Counted from the stretch's first letter, positions 1 through 6,224 are shown. The stretch is DNA of 13,369 nt from Candidatus Lindowiibacteriota bacterium (GCA_023249255.1 JAHFCY010000073.1:1-13369), one strand, 5' to 3'. A program made the numbers and translations. The notes: generated by a model not told the origin, from the letters alone.

Positions 1-130
1 GTTCGGTCACTCCCCCACCCGGTTCGACTGAAAACGAGGAACGCCAGAGGATATTGAAAGAAGTTGTGAGCGATAAGAGGTTTAAAGGCTGCCAATTGGG
101 GGCGGTTGAGATCAATGTCAAGGTGCCGGA
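1..130 (+). repeat. Conserved block, copy A (repeated at 4011-4140)
   Basis: These 130 bases match 4011-4140 with four differences (at 35, 38, 116 and 128), about 97% identity. All four are third-codon-position changes that leave the protein unchanged. Similarity collapses right after base 130. The block probably continues upstream beyond the window edge. Confidence 0.95.
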
Positions 131-575
131 TTTGATCCGACTGAGAGATTTGCCGGGAAATGGGCCAACAACTCATTATACGCTTGTTGGCGGAAGGGAC
201 GAACATCATGGGCCACCAGGATTTTCAGAAGACAACAACCACTATGGAGAAGAGGAAGCGATGAAGGACCTCGACAGCGCCGCGGTGCAAGTACATCTTG
301 CCGCGTGGAACACACCTCCTATTGAGAGGCCGAATATCAATGACATCAGTTTACCGTTCGGTGGAGGCTTTGATGTCGATGGAAAATGGGGGCAGGATTT
401 GACGGCCTCAAATCATTCGAGCCACAGAAAAGGCATTGATTTTGACCTCAATAACAACGCTCTTTTTGACAATAACCAAATCATTTTCGAACCTCTAATG
501 TGTAACGCCGGTTGGCGATACATCGACGTATCTGGAGCCGGCGATCGGCATTTCCGGCATGACTGCACGCCATGA
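1..575 (+). CDS. Large secreted protein, C-terminal fragment with LAS (M15/M74-like) metallopeptidase domain; 5' end outside window
   Basis: The reading frame (codons from base 3) is open to the window edge, so only the last 190 residues are present. The first 43 residues are identical at protein level to the complete paralogue at 2567-4564; after that the two diverge but stay alignable (NNHYG, then NDISLPFGGGFD against NDMSLPNGGLFD). The C-terminal domain shows HRKGIDFD (H141, D148; the H-x6-D spacing of LAS zinc ligands) and ends RHFRHDCTP. Family knowledge: LAS enzymes such as MepA and VanY cleave peptidoglycan peptides with zinc bound by His, Asp and the second His of an H-x-H motif. Here the motif reads HFRH (H183, R185, H186), so the last ligand is replaced or shifted by one residue and activity is doubtful. 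The stop codon overlaps the next start (ATGA, 572-575). An envelope peptidoglycan or peptide substrate is inference. Confidence 0.75.
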   Translation, partial: SVTPPPGSTENEERQRILKEVVSDKRFKGCQLGAVEINVKVPDLIRLRDLPGNGPTTHYTLVGGRDEHHGPPGFSEDNNHYGEEEAMKDLDSAAVQVHLAAWNTPPIERPNINDISLPFGGGFDVDGKWGQDLTASNHSSHRKGIDFDLNNNALFDNNQIIFEPLMCNAGWRYIDVSGAGDRHFRHDCTP

Positions 576-1723
576 ACAAGAAAATTTATTTCTTGTCGCT
601 GTTTGTTCTTTTAATCCCCGAAATATCGTTTGGAAATGCGTTCGGCAATGTAAATCAATTCGGATTTGATCCGGCCAGCTTCGAAAAGGCAAACAAACTC
701 GATCTAGGAATCGCAAATCAAATTGGTCGTGAAGTCCAGACTGGTTATAATGTGTATTCATATAGAATGGAGAGTTTGGGAACAAGCAAACAATCCCTAA
801 CATCTTTCGAAGTCGAGATCGGCGATAAAAGGATCCAAGATGGAGGAAGCATTAATCCAAAAGATGTCACCATAGACAAAATGGGGTGGAGTGGCGAAGG
901 ATTCACAACCCCCGGATTTAGAAATATGCCTCCCAATTTTGTCGGTTCAATTACCTGGTTTGTACGCCGCATCGAATTGGCCGGACGTGAGGCAAGCGAA
1001 GAAGAAAGGCTGTCACCACCTAGGAATTCATTAAGAGCCGGTGAAATCATGAACATGTCTTTTCGTTCCAAAGGTCTTCCTAAGATACAGAGGTTTTGGG
1101 CGAGAGGATGGGTCAGGCCACTGGTTGAAAATGAGATCGTTGCCTATGCACGATATGTAACGGGCGATTCAAGTATATGGAACATGGATGCCATTCCAAA
1201 AAGTGTATGGAGTTCCATTTCTTCTCCAAGCGGATATAGGGATGCCTTTCAAGGCAAGACCCTTACACCCAGTTTTCCACCAACTGATCCTGCCGTCATC
1301 TGCGACACCTTCATCCTCGACCTGATCTCCCAAGTCCGCGAAGCGGCGTCCTTGGGCTGGATCAAGCACGACCTGCGCAAAGGCGACGACAAGGGCATGA
1401 AGAAAGGCCATGACGATGACGGGGACGACCACGCGGACGACGACGTCGAGATGGGCGATGACCGGCGGGATGGAGGGAATCCCGCGAAATCCACGGATGG
1501 ATGGGAGCGGGAGAAGGACAAGGGCCTGCCGGGCGCGGCGAAGTCGATCATCAAGAAGCTGACGAAGGTTCGGCGCGAGTGCATGCGCGGGAAGTTAGGC
1601 AACGCGCGTGAGAAACTGCGGGCGCTGATCAAGCAGGTGAACGCCCAGCGCGGCAAGCATCTGACGGACGAGGCGTACTTTCTGATCAAATTCAACGCGG
1701 AATTTCTGCTCGAAAAACTCTAA
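572..1723 (+). CDS. Secreted protein with FIMAH-like C-terminal helical domain (copy A)
   Basis: 383 residues. The N-terminus is a typical Sec signal peptide (MNKK, then a hydrophobic stretch ending near SFG at about residue 22). Residues about 23-240 are an unrecognised, probably beta-rich domain that aligns weakly with the second copy at 4561 (shared GKTL-P--PPTD just before the C-terminal domain). Residues 243-383 resemble the FIMAH domain of extracellular proteins: helix ICDTFILDLI, then KSIIKKL, GNAREKLRALIKQVNAQRGKHL and a final helix EAYFLIKFNAEFLL. A very acidic, Lys/Asp-rich insert (about 270-318) separates the first helix from the rest. Two cysteines (C244, C337) are conserved in both copies. 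No Shine-Dalgarno is visible; the ATGA overlap with the upstream peptidase gene implies translational coupling. The function is not known to me; a cell-surface partner of the upstream protein is inference. Confidence 0.8.
   Translation: MNKKIYFLSLFVLLIPEISFGNAFGNVNQFGFDPASFEKANKLDLGIANQIGREVQTGYNVYSYRMESLGTSKQSLTSFEVEIGDKRIQDGGSINPKDVTIDKMGWSGEGFTTPGFRNMPPNFVGSITWFVRRIELAGREASEEERLSPPRNSLRAGEIMNMSFRSKGLPKIQRFWARGWVRPLVENEIVAYARYVTGDSSIWNMDAIPKSVWSSISSPSGYRDAFQGKTLTPSFPPTDPAVICDTFILDLISQVREAASLGWIKHDLRKGDDKGMKKGHDDDGDDHADDDVEMGDDRRDGGNPAKSTDGWEREKDKGLPGAAKSIIKKLTKVRRECMRGKLGNAREKLRALIKQVNAQRGKHLTDEAYFLIKFNAEFLLEKL
1538..1720 (+). repeat. Conserved 3' block, copy A (repeated at 5443-5625)
   Basis: These 183 bases encode the last 61 residues of the FIMAH-like domain. 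I count 22 mismatches against 5443-5625 (88% identity), giving only four conservative amino-acid differences (L/F, F/Y, I/V, K/R). The divergence is mostly synonymous, which indicates purifying selection. The first helix (from about 1298, matching 5230) is similarly conserved, but the acidic stretch between them differs in length. Confidence 0.9.
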
Positions 1724-1855
1724 ACCAAAAACCAAAGCAAAGTATATTGAAGTCGCCGCGCCGGCCCGCGCCCGTCTGCGCGGCAACGCCGGGGATATCC
1801 GCCGCGGTGAGGGAATATCGTTGAATCAATTCCATCGGAGAGATATCGTGCCGGC

Positions 1856-2434
1856 ATGACGAAGAAGATCGTTGCCATGGTGGAAGGCCGAATCGAGAAC
1901 CTGATCTGCGAAATCCGTGGGCAGAAGGTCATGCTCGACTCGGATCTGGCACGAGTCTATGGAGTGTCGACCAAAAGGCTCAATGAGCAGGTCCGTAGAA
2001 ACATAGGCCGTTTTCCCGCAGATTTTGTTTTTCGGCTGACGAAATCGGAATGCGATTCTTTAAGGCCGCAACTTGCGGCCTTAAACAGGACGACGGCCAA
2101 CCGGTCGCAAATTGCGACCGGTTCCCAGAAGCACCGGGATCCGAAATTTCGACCTTATGTCTTCACCGAACACGGCGCCATCATGGCATCCAACGTTTTG
2201 AGAAGTCCGAGGGCCCTGCAGATGAGCGTCTTCGTTGTCCGCGCCTTTGTGCGCATGCGCGGCGCGCTCACCGACACCAGGACTCTGGCAAAAAAACTCG
2301 CGGCGCTTGAAAAAGAACTGAAGGGGCGGCTGGACATTCATGAGTCCGCTATCGTCACCGTCCTTCAGAGGGTCATGGACATCATCGACCCGCCGCCCCT
2401 GCCTGTGCCAAAACGCCGTAAACTCGGATTCTGA
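1856..2434 (+). CDS. ORF6N-domain DNA-binding protein
   Basis: 192 residues. Residues about 10-115 match the ORF6N domain: an IRGQKVMLDSDLARVYGVSTKRLNEQ stretch split over residues about 21-46, the RFPADFVFRLT segment, and the PYVFTEHGAIMASNVL segment. ORF6N is a phage-derived putative DNA-binding domain (related to KilA-N/BRO-type regions) that is common as a stand-alone chromosomal gene with no settled function. A helical, coiled-coil-prone stretch (about 145-175) and a basic tail follow. The middle of the domain contains two copies of the motif R-(P/S)-Q-(L/I)-A, each encoded by a palindrome. The start ATG has a weak GGAGAG upstream at rather long spacing; an in-frame ATG at 1874 is an alternative. 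The gene lies alone between the two secreted-protein pairs and breaks the tandem array, so it may be a later insertion (inference). Confidence 0.85.
   Translation: MTKKIVAMVEGRIENLICEIRGQKVMLDSDLARVYGVSTKRLNEQVRRNIGRFPADFVFRLTKSECDSLRPQLAALNRTTANRSQIATGSQKHRDPKFRPYVFTEHGAIMASNVLRSPRALQMSVFVVRAFVRMRGALTDTRTLAKKLAALEKELKGRLDIHESAIVTVLQRVMDIIDPPPLPVPKRRKLGF
2059..2085. repeat. Perfect 13-1-13 palindrome inside ORF6N gene (first)
   Basis: Arms 2059-2071 and 2073-2085 are perfect reverse complements around a single central base (2072). The core is CGCAA-N-TTGCG. It encodes LRPQLAAL in frame. Confidence 0.9.
2099..2123. repeat. Perfect 12-1-12 palindrome inside ORF6N gene (second)
   Basis: Arms 2099-2110 and 2112-2123 are perfect reverse complements around base 2111. 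It has the same CGCAA-N-TTGCG core as the first palindrome but different outer arms, lies in the same codon phase, and is 39 bp (13 codons) away centre to centre. It encodes NRSQIATG. Confidence 0.9.
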
Positions 2435-2528
2435 GCGACCCGAACGCGAAAATCTTCGTCGAGCGGAGGCGCCAAACCCTCCGACTACCGCTTGGACAAA
2501 AACAGTCCCGCAAAAACAGACCGAGGCA

Positions 2529-2559
2529 TTGACATTTTTTTTTTTTCATCTGGTACCGT
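2529..2559 (+). promoter_or_regulatory. Putative sigma-70 promoter with T12 run in the spacer
   Basis: A perfect TTGACA -35 box (2529-2534) is followed directly by twelve T residues (2535-2546). A weak -10 candidate TACCGT (2554-2559) has a 19-bp spacer. Transcription would begin close to the proposed GTG start at 2567, so the message could be nearly leaderless. The poor -10 limits confidence. Confidence 0.4.
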
Positions 2560-2566
2560 GGAGGGC

Positions 2567-4564
2567 GTGACTGAGAGACTGAAATTGCCGGTCATAACAC
2601 TTGTGATGGCAGGGGCGATGCTGGTTTCTTCTCCCGGGGTCGATCCGTCATTTGCGACGCACCGGATTTCCGAGACCATGTTTCCGAGTGGTATTGGTGG
2701 AGGACTCGAATTTCGGTGGGATACATGCGTTGAGAATCCGCCATCCCCAGACGGCGAGCATTGCGCAAATATTTTGTCCATTGCCGGCCGGCCGTGGGCT
2801 GCGGCAAACTTTCTAGTGGGATCTGCGGCCCAGCCGGTCTATGAATTTGAAGTGCCGGGAATTCTGCTGGCTGGCTCATGGAAATTTGATTTATACGACG
2901 AGTACGCCGGCCGCCAGTATTTGGCAACAACAAACCTGACGATTGACCCGGGATTTAAGAATTACGATTTGGGTTTCACGTTCGACATCGACTATACGTC
3001 GTTCACGGTGAATCTTGCCGGCGTGGACCTCGACGTCGAAGAGAGCCGGTCTTCCCAATCCAAGACAAGATCTGTAACGTGCAATTTTTCTGGGAGCGTG
3101 GTAGGAATCAATCTCGGTGACCCGTTCGTGATCGGCGGGCCGTGCGTGGTGAAAGTGAATCAGGACACTGCGTTTCCGTTGTATCTCCTGCGCACGGATG
3201 TGCCGAACAAGACGGTGGAGAAAGTGCCGATATTGGACAATATTTATGCAAACGGCAGTCAGCTTTACGTGGGGAAACGGGATGAGGTCTCGGGACTGTT
3301 TACGCCGCATCGGTTCTATGAGGTGTCGACCGGGAGTCTGGTTTCGGGAGGCGCGTTCGGGCATGCGGTGAGCCCCGATCTGGATCCGCCGCAGGGCAAT
3401 CCGGTTTCCATTCGATTTTTGGATCCCGGAACATATGAGATGGAGGTGGTGTGGCGGATGTTGTCTCCACCGGATGGAACGAGCGAGGCGGAGGTGAGCC
3501 GCGCGACGAAATTTGTGACGGTGTTGCCGGACCCGCCGGACGGCACGGGATTGATTTGCGGCGGCGGTGGCTCATGTTTTCCGCCGGGTACGGTGCTGAT
3601 TACACCGGACAGCAACGCGCAGGTGAAACCGAGCAATCTGACTCCGGGATCGACGCAAGAGTCGATGCAGGAAATCACGCTGAAGATCCCGGGGTTGTCG
3701 ACGTACCGGCTGGCGTTTTTGGCGGAGAGAAAAGCGGGAAGCGGAGGGCATGCGGCGTCGAAGCACAATAAGGTGGGATCGACTGATTCGTCGGGGTTGT
3801 CGGATGGAGGCGACGTGTGGGCGACATATCCGCTTTTGCCGATCGGCTCATTTGTAGGCGGGGCATCGGGGACGTTCAAGACAGCCGGCGATGGCGTGGT
3901 AAAAACTACCTATGTGGCGTCGGAGTTCGGGGGCGAAGAGCGGGTGAGGATATTTTATTTGCCGGATATCCCCGGCGCACTCTTTGCAGTTCCGGGATTG
4001 AACGCGGAAGGTTCGGTCACTCCCCCACCCGGTTCGACTGAAAATGAAGAACGCCAGAGGATATTGAAAGAAGTTGTGAGCGATAAGAGGTTTAAAGGCT
4101 GCCAATTGGGGGCGGTTGAGATCAACGTCAAGGTGCCAGACCTCGAACTTTTGCCGGATGGAAGTAGTGATTACGCAAAGAATGGTGGCACTCCACGGCA
4201 TCTTGGCCCGCCGTCATCTTCCACGGACAATAATCACTATGGCACAAACAATATGGTGAATGAAATAAAAACTCTTGCCCCAATTTTGAAATCGGCGGCA
4301 GGGGCAACTCCACACATAAACGATATGAGTCTGCCAAACGGCGGTCTGTTCGACAAAAATGGGAATTGGCAAACGCCCCATAGCCGAACTTACGGACATG
4401 CGACGGGTCGTGCTGCAGATTTGGACTATTTCAGCGAATCTGAAAAGAGAGAGTGGGTGATAGAGTTGAATCGTAATAGCTACACCAAGATTGATCCAAG
4501 CACGCAGGGGTTCACAGCTTTTGGATACATTCTCGAACCCGGACATATCCATATAATGCGATGA
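2567..4564 (+). CDS. Large secreted multidomain protein with C-terminal LAS (M15/M74-like) metallopeptidase domain (copy B)
   Basis: About 665 residues from GTG 2567. This start was chosen because MTERLK plus the hydrophobic LPVITLVMAGAMLV and an SFA cleavage-like site form a good signal peptide. The frame stays open upstream to a TTG at 2492, and GTG 2558 or ATG 2606 are alternatives; GGAGG at 2560-2564 is too close to 2567 to be a normal Shine-Dalgarno. Residues about 30-330 look like beta-rich secreted domains I cannot name. About 360-470 contain a segment with GGVVKTTYVASEFGGEE-like Ig/fibronectin-type character. A conserved block follows (about 482-524), then the catalytic-type domain. 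HATGRAAD (H611, D618) and the terminal GHIHIMR (H660, H662) reproduce the full LAS zinc/catalytic pattern H-x6-D ... H-x-H. Peptidoglycan peptide cleavage is the family activity; the substrate here is inferred. The stop overlaps the next gene (ATGA at 4561). Confidence 0.8.
   Translation: MTERLKLPVITLVMAGAMLVSSPGVDPSFATHRISETMFPSGIGGGLEFRWDTCVENPPSPDGEHCANILSIAGRPWAAANFLVGSAAQPVYEFEVPGILLAGSWKFDLYDEYAGRQYLATTNLTIDPGFKNYDLGFTFDIDYTSFTVNLAGVDLDVEESRSSQSKTRSVTCNFSGSVVGINLGDPFVIGGPCVVKVNQDTAFPLYLLRTDVPNKTVEKVPILDNIYANGSQLYVGKRDEVSGLFTPHRFYEVSTGSLVSGGAFGHAVSPDLDPPQGNPVSIRFLDPGTYEMEVVWRMLSPPDGTSEAEVSRATKFVTVLPDPPDGTGLICGGGGSCFPPGTVLITPDSNAQVKPSNLTPGSTQESMQEITLKIPGLSTYRLAFLAERKAGSGGHAASKHNKVGSTDSSGLSDGGDVWATYPLLPIGSFVGGASGTFKTAGDGVVKTTYVASEFGGEERVRIFYLPDIPGALFAVPGLNAEGSVTPPPGSTENEERQRILKEVVSDKRFKGCQLGAVEINVKVPDLELLPDGSSDYAKNGGTPRHLGPPSSSTDNNHYGTNNMVNEIKTLAPILKSAAGATPHINDMSLPNGGLFDKNGNWQTPHSRTYGHATGRAADLDYFSESEKREWVIELNRNSYTKIDPSTQGFTAFGYILEPGHIHIMR
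4011..4140 (+). repeat. Conserved block, copy B (repeat of 1-130)
   Basis: It encodes SVTPPPG through INVKVPD of the large protein and matches 1-130 with four synonymous differences. It marks the junction between the GC-rich N-terminal region and the more AT-rich peptidase module. Confidence 0.95.
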
Positions 4565-5628
4565 ACAAAATGCCAAAGCGTTTTTTAATAGTTGTAATTA
4601 CAGGCGTATGGGTATTTGCTGTACAAAATAGTTGGGGAGATACACCGACGATTTTTCCGTCTAAAAAGGATTTGATGGTTAGTGTCTCGGTTCAGATTAC
4701 GAAAACGACCAACGGATATAATTTTCGCTATACGCTCCGGAACGATCCTGCGAGCGTTCAAGCAGCAAGCTATTTTCGAATAGAGCATTCGGATTCCCAA
4801 GGCGCCACAAACCGAATCGAAGGGAACAACTCGATAGGGATAAATAGTTTTTCTGAATGGGAGGGGGGCAATTTCATAGATATTTCAGGGAATATCGGCT
4901 CCGACTGGTTCGCGTCAGGCGGTACAAGGATGGATCGGGATGTTCTGCCACCGGAATCTGTCAAACCTGGAAATTCGGAAGATAGATTTGAACTAACAAA
5001 TCGTGCGGCTCCACCAAAAGTTGCAGAATATTTCGTAGAGGGTTGGGCTCCTATCCCAGAACTTGACGAAGAAAACAATAGGATTGTAATCGGAGATCGA
5101 ATTATTGAAAATGCCGACGATTATGGAGATTCGTTTTTCAAGGGTGTGTTGCCACGTCAGAGTGGACGTGACAACAGCGTGAGAGGCAAAACGCTGGGTC
5201 CAGCCGTTCCACCGACCGATATGGGGTTTATCTGCGACACGTTCATCCTCGACCTGATCGGACAAGTCCGCGAAGCGGCGGCGCTGGGCTGGATCAAGCA
5301 CGACCTGCGGAAGGACGACGACAAAGGCGGGAAAGGCAAAGACGACGACAAGGGCGTGAAGAAAGGCAGGGATGACGACGGGGACGACCACGCGGACGAT
5401 GACGTTGGGATGGACGACAAGGACAAGGGCATACCAGGCACGGCGAAGTCGATCATCAAGAAGCTGACGAAGGTGCGACGCGAGTGCATGCGCGGGAAGT
5501 TCGGAAACGCCCGCGAGAAACTCCGCGCGCTGATCAAGCAGGTGAACGCGCAACGCGGGAAGCACCTGACCGACGAGGCGTATTATCTCGTGAGGTTCAA
5601 CGCGGAATTTCTGCTCGAGAAACTATGA
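4561..5628 (+). CDS. Secreted protein with FIMAH-like C-terminal helical domain (copy B)
   Basis: 355 residues. The signal peptide is basic (MNKMPKR) with a hydrophobic core ending near SWG (about residue 28). Residues about 29-223 are a diverged homologue of the same region in the 572-1723 protein; a shared layout (tyrosine-rich strand, then P-K followed by an aromatic strand and GW) supports common descent. Residues 224-355 are the FIMAH-like domain, nearly identical to copy A at its end. An acidic insert (about 248-296) is built from imperfect DDDKG-type repeats and differs from copy A in length and content. C225 and the later Cys of RREC are kept. The start overlaps the stop of the peptidase gene (ATGA), and its own stop overlaps the start of the aspartic protease gene, so the three genes are probably one translationally coupled unit. 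Function unknown. Confidence 0.8.
   Translation: MNKMPKRFLIVVITGVWVFAVQNSWGDTPTIFPSKKDLMVSVSVQITKTTNGYNFRYTLRNDPASVQAASYFRIEHSDSQGATNRIEGNNSIGINSFSEWEGGNFIDISGNIGSDWFASGGTRMDRDVLPPESVKPGNSEDRFELTNRAAPPKVAEYFVEGWAPIPELDEENNRIVIGDRIIENADDYGDSFFKGVLPRQSGRDNSVRGKTLGPAVPPTDMGFICDTFILDLIGQVREAAALGWIKHDLRKDDDKGGKGKDDDKGVKKGRDDDGDDHADDDVGMDDKDKGIPGTAKSIIKKLTKVRRECMRGKFGNAREKLRALIKQVNAQRGKHLTDEAYYLVRFNAEFLLEKL
5443..5625 (+). repeat. Conserved 3' block, copy B (repeat of 1538-1720)
   Basis: 183 bases at 88% identity to 1538-1720, same reading frame, with mostly synonymous differences. It encodes the terminal three helices of the FIMAH-like domain. Confidence 0.9.
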
Positions 5629-6059
5629 TGAGGCCCGCCCCCTTAAGGGTGGTTGCCATCCTTGCTATCCTTTTCATTCCGGTTTATACTTTCCCCATGG
5701 GATTGACATACGTCGACGTTAAAGTGAGTTCTATGACAAACGGCAAATCCGCCTATATCCTCAAATGTTTGGTGGACACAGGAGCGACCGATTTGCTTGT
5801 TCCGTCCAACAAACTTCGAGAGATCGGCCTCAAACCTGTTGGCAAAATGCGGTATGAACTTGCCGATGGCAGGAAAAAGGACTTTAGATACGGTCTCGTT
5901 CGGATTGAACTGGGGGGCAGAATCACAGCCGGGCGCGTGATCTTTGGTCCCGATGACACCGAACCTCTTTTAGGCGTGACGACACTCGAATCCACCGGAT
6001 TTGCGGTCGATCCCACAACGCGAACGCTCAAAAAACTTCCTTCTATACCTCTGAAATAG
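5625..6059 (+). CDS. Secreted or membrane-anchored retropepsin-like (clan AA) aspartic protease
   Basis: 144 residues from ATG 5625 (ATG 5628 is equally possible). The start codon overlaps the TGA of the preceding gene. An N-terminal hydrophobic stretch (VVAILAILFIPVYTF, about 9-23) follows two arginines and looks like a signal peptide or membrane anchor. The catalytic motif is VDTGATDLLVP (Asp near residue 49), followed by a LADG segment and the EPLLGVTTLESTGFAVDP segment that closes the fold in single-domain retropepsins. Such proteins act as homodimers, each subunit giving one catalytic Asp. The AF_0612-type clan AA family is the nearest described group I recognise. No equivalent follows the first FIMAH-like gene at 1723. 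Processing of the secreted neighbours is a plausible but unproven role. Confidence 0.8.
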   Translation: MMRPAPLRVVAILAILFIPVYTFPMGLTYVDVKVSSMTNGKSAYILKCLVDTGATDLLVPSNKLREIGLKPVGKMRYELADGRKKDFRYGLVRIELGGRITAGRVIFGPDDTEPLLGVTTLESTGFAVDPTTRTLKKLPSIPLK

Positions 6060-6065
6060 CTCTAC

Positions 6066-6086
6066 CGGCCGAGCCGTTCCTTTTTT
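6066..6086 (+). terminator. Weak candidate intrinsic terminator
   Basis: A short CGGC/GCCG stem (6066-6069 with 6073-6076, 3-nt loop) is followed by TTCC and a T6 run. It lies just after the aspartic protease stop. The 4-bp stem is short for an intrinsic terminator. Confidence 0.3.
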
Positions 6087-6090
6087 CATC

Positions 6091-6180
6091 TGCCAATCGG
6101 GCGTCGTCCAGATCAACGCGAAGGTGCCTGCCCCACAATTTTTTTCGTTTTTCCCGCTTGACATTCACCCACCGGCATAA
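6091..6180 (+). pseudogene. Relic of the conserved block of the large secreted proteins
   Basis: Bases 6091-6128 align with the end of the conserved block (about 89-126 and 4099-4136) at about 30 of 38 positions. In frame they encode CQSGVVQINAKVP, against CQLGAVEINVKVP in the intact genes. The frame then runs into a Phe-rich stretch and stops at 6178-6180. There is no start codon or domain of its own. I read it as the residue of a third cassette. Confidence 0.55.
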
Positions 6181-6187
6181 TTAGACT
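6158..6187 (+). promoter_or_regulatory. Probable promoter of the rpmG-tRNA-Trp-secE-nusG-rpl-rpo cluster
   Basis: A perfect TTGACA (6158-6163) is followed after 18 bp by TAGACT (6182-6187, four of six matches to TATAAT). An AT-rich CATAATTA stretch lies between them but would give too short a spacer. Transcription would begin near 6194, just before the leader hairpin. Confidence 0.5.
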
Positions 6188-6203
6188 GCGTTTTTGTCTG
6201 TGT

Positions 6204-6224
6204 GCCCAAAGCGGGCCTTTGGGC
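6204..6224 (+). promoter_or_regulatory. Leader hairpin upstream of rpmG
   Basis: GCCCAAAG (6204-6211) and CTTTGGGC (6217-6224) form a perfect 8-bp stem with a 5-nt loop. It ends three bases before the GGAGGAG ribosome-binding site (6228-6234). There is no T-run, so it is not an intrinsic terminator. A role in message stability or ribosomal-protein feedback is inference. Confidence 0.6.

Noticed and set aside
1755-1784. Terminator after the first FIMAH-like gene (GCCGCGC/GCGCGGC)
   Set aside because: The 7-bp stem has a 16-nt loop and no following T-run, and the region is GC-rich enough for such pairs to arise by chance. I see no convincing terminator or promoter in 1724-1855.
1856-2434. Prophage or insertion sequence carrying the ORF6N gene
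   Set aside because: ORF6N is phage-derived, but no other phage gene, transposase, terminal repeat or target duplication is visible around it.
2492-2566. TTG 2492 as the start of the large secreted protein
   Set aside because: It has no ribosome-binding site, it would read through the T12 run and place 25 residues before the signal peptide. The start near 2567 fits an export signal, though the exact codon stays uncertain.
5625-6059. Retroelement or retrovirus-like gene because of the DTGA protease motif
   Set aside because: There is no reverse transcriptase, integrase or repeat ends. Stand-alone clan AA proteases are common in bacteria, and this one has its own signal peptide.
6081-6091. 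Shared TTTTTTCATCTG string at 2541-2552 and 6081-6092 as evidence that the third cassette relic includes a promoter
   Set aside because: Half the match is a T-run and the flanking bases do not align; it is too short to separate from chance.
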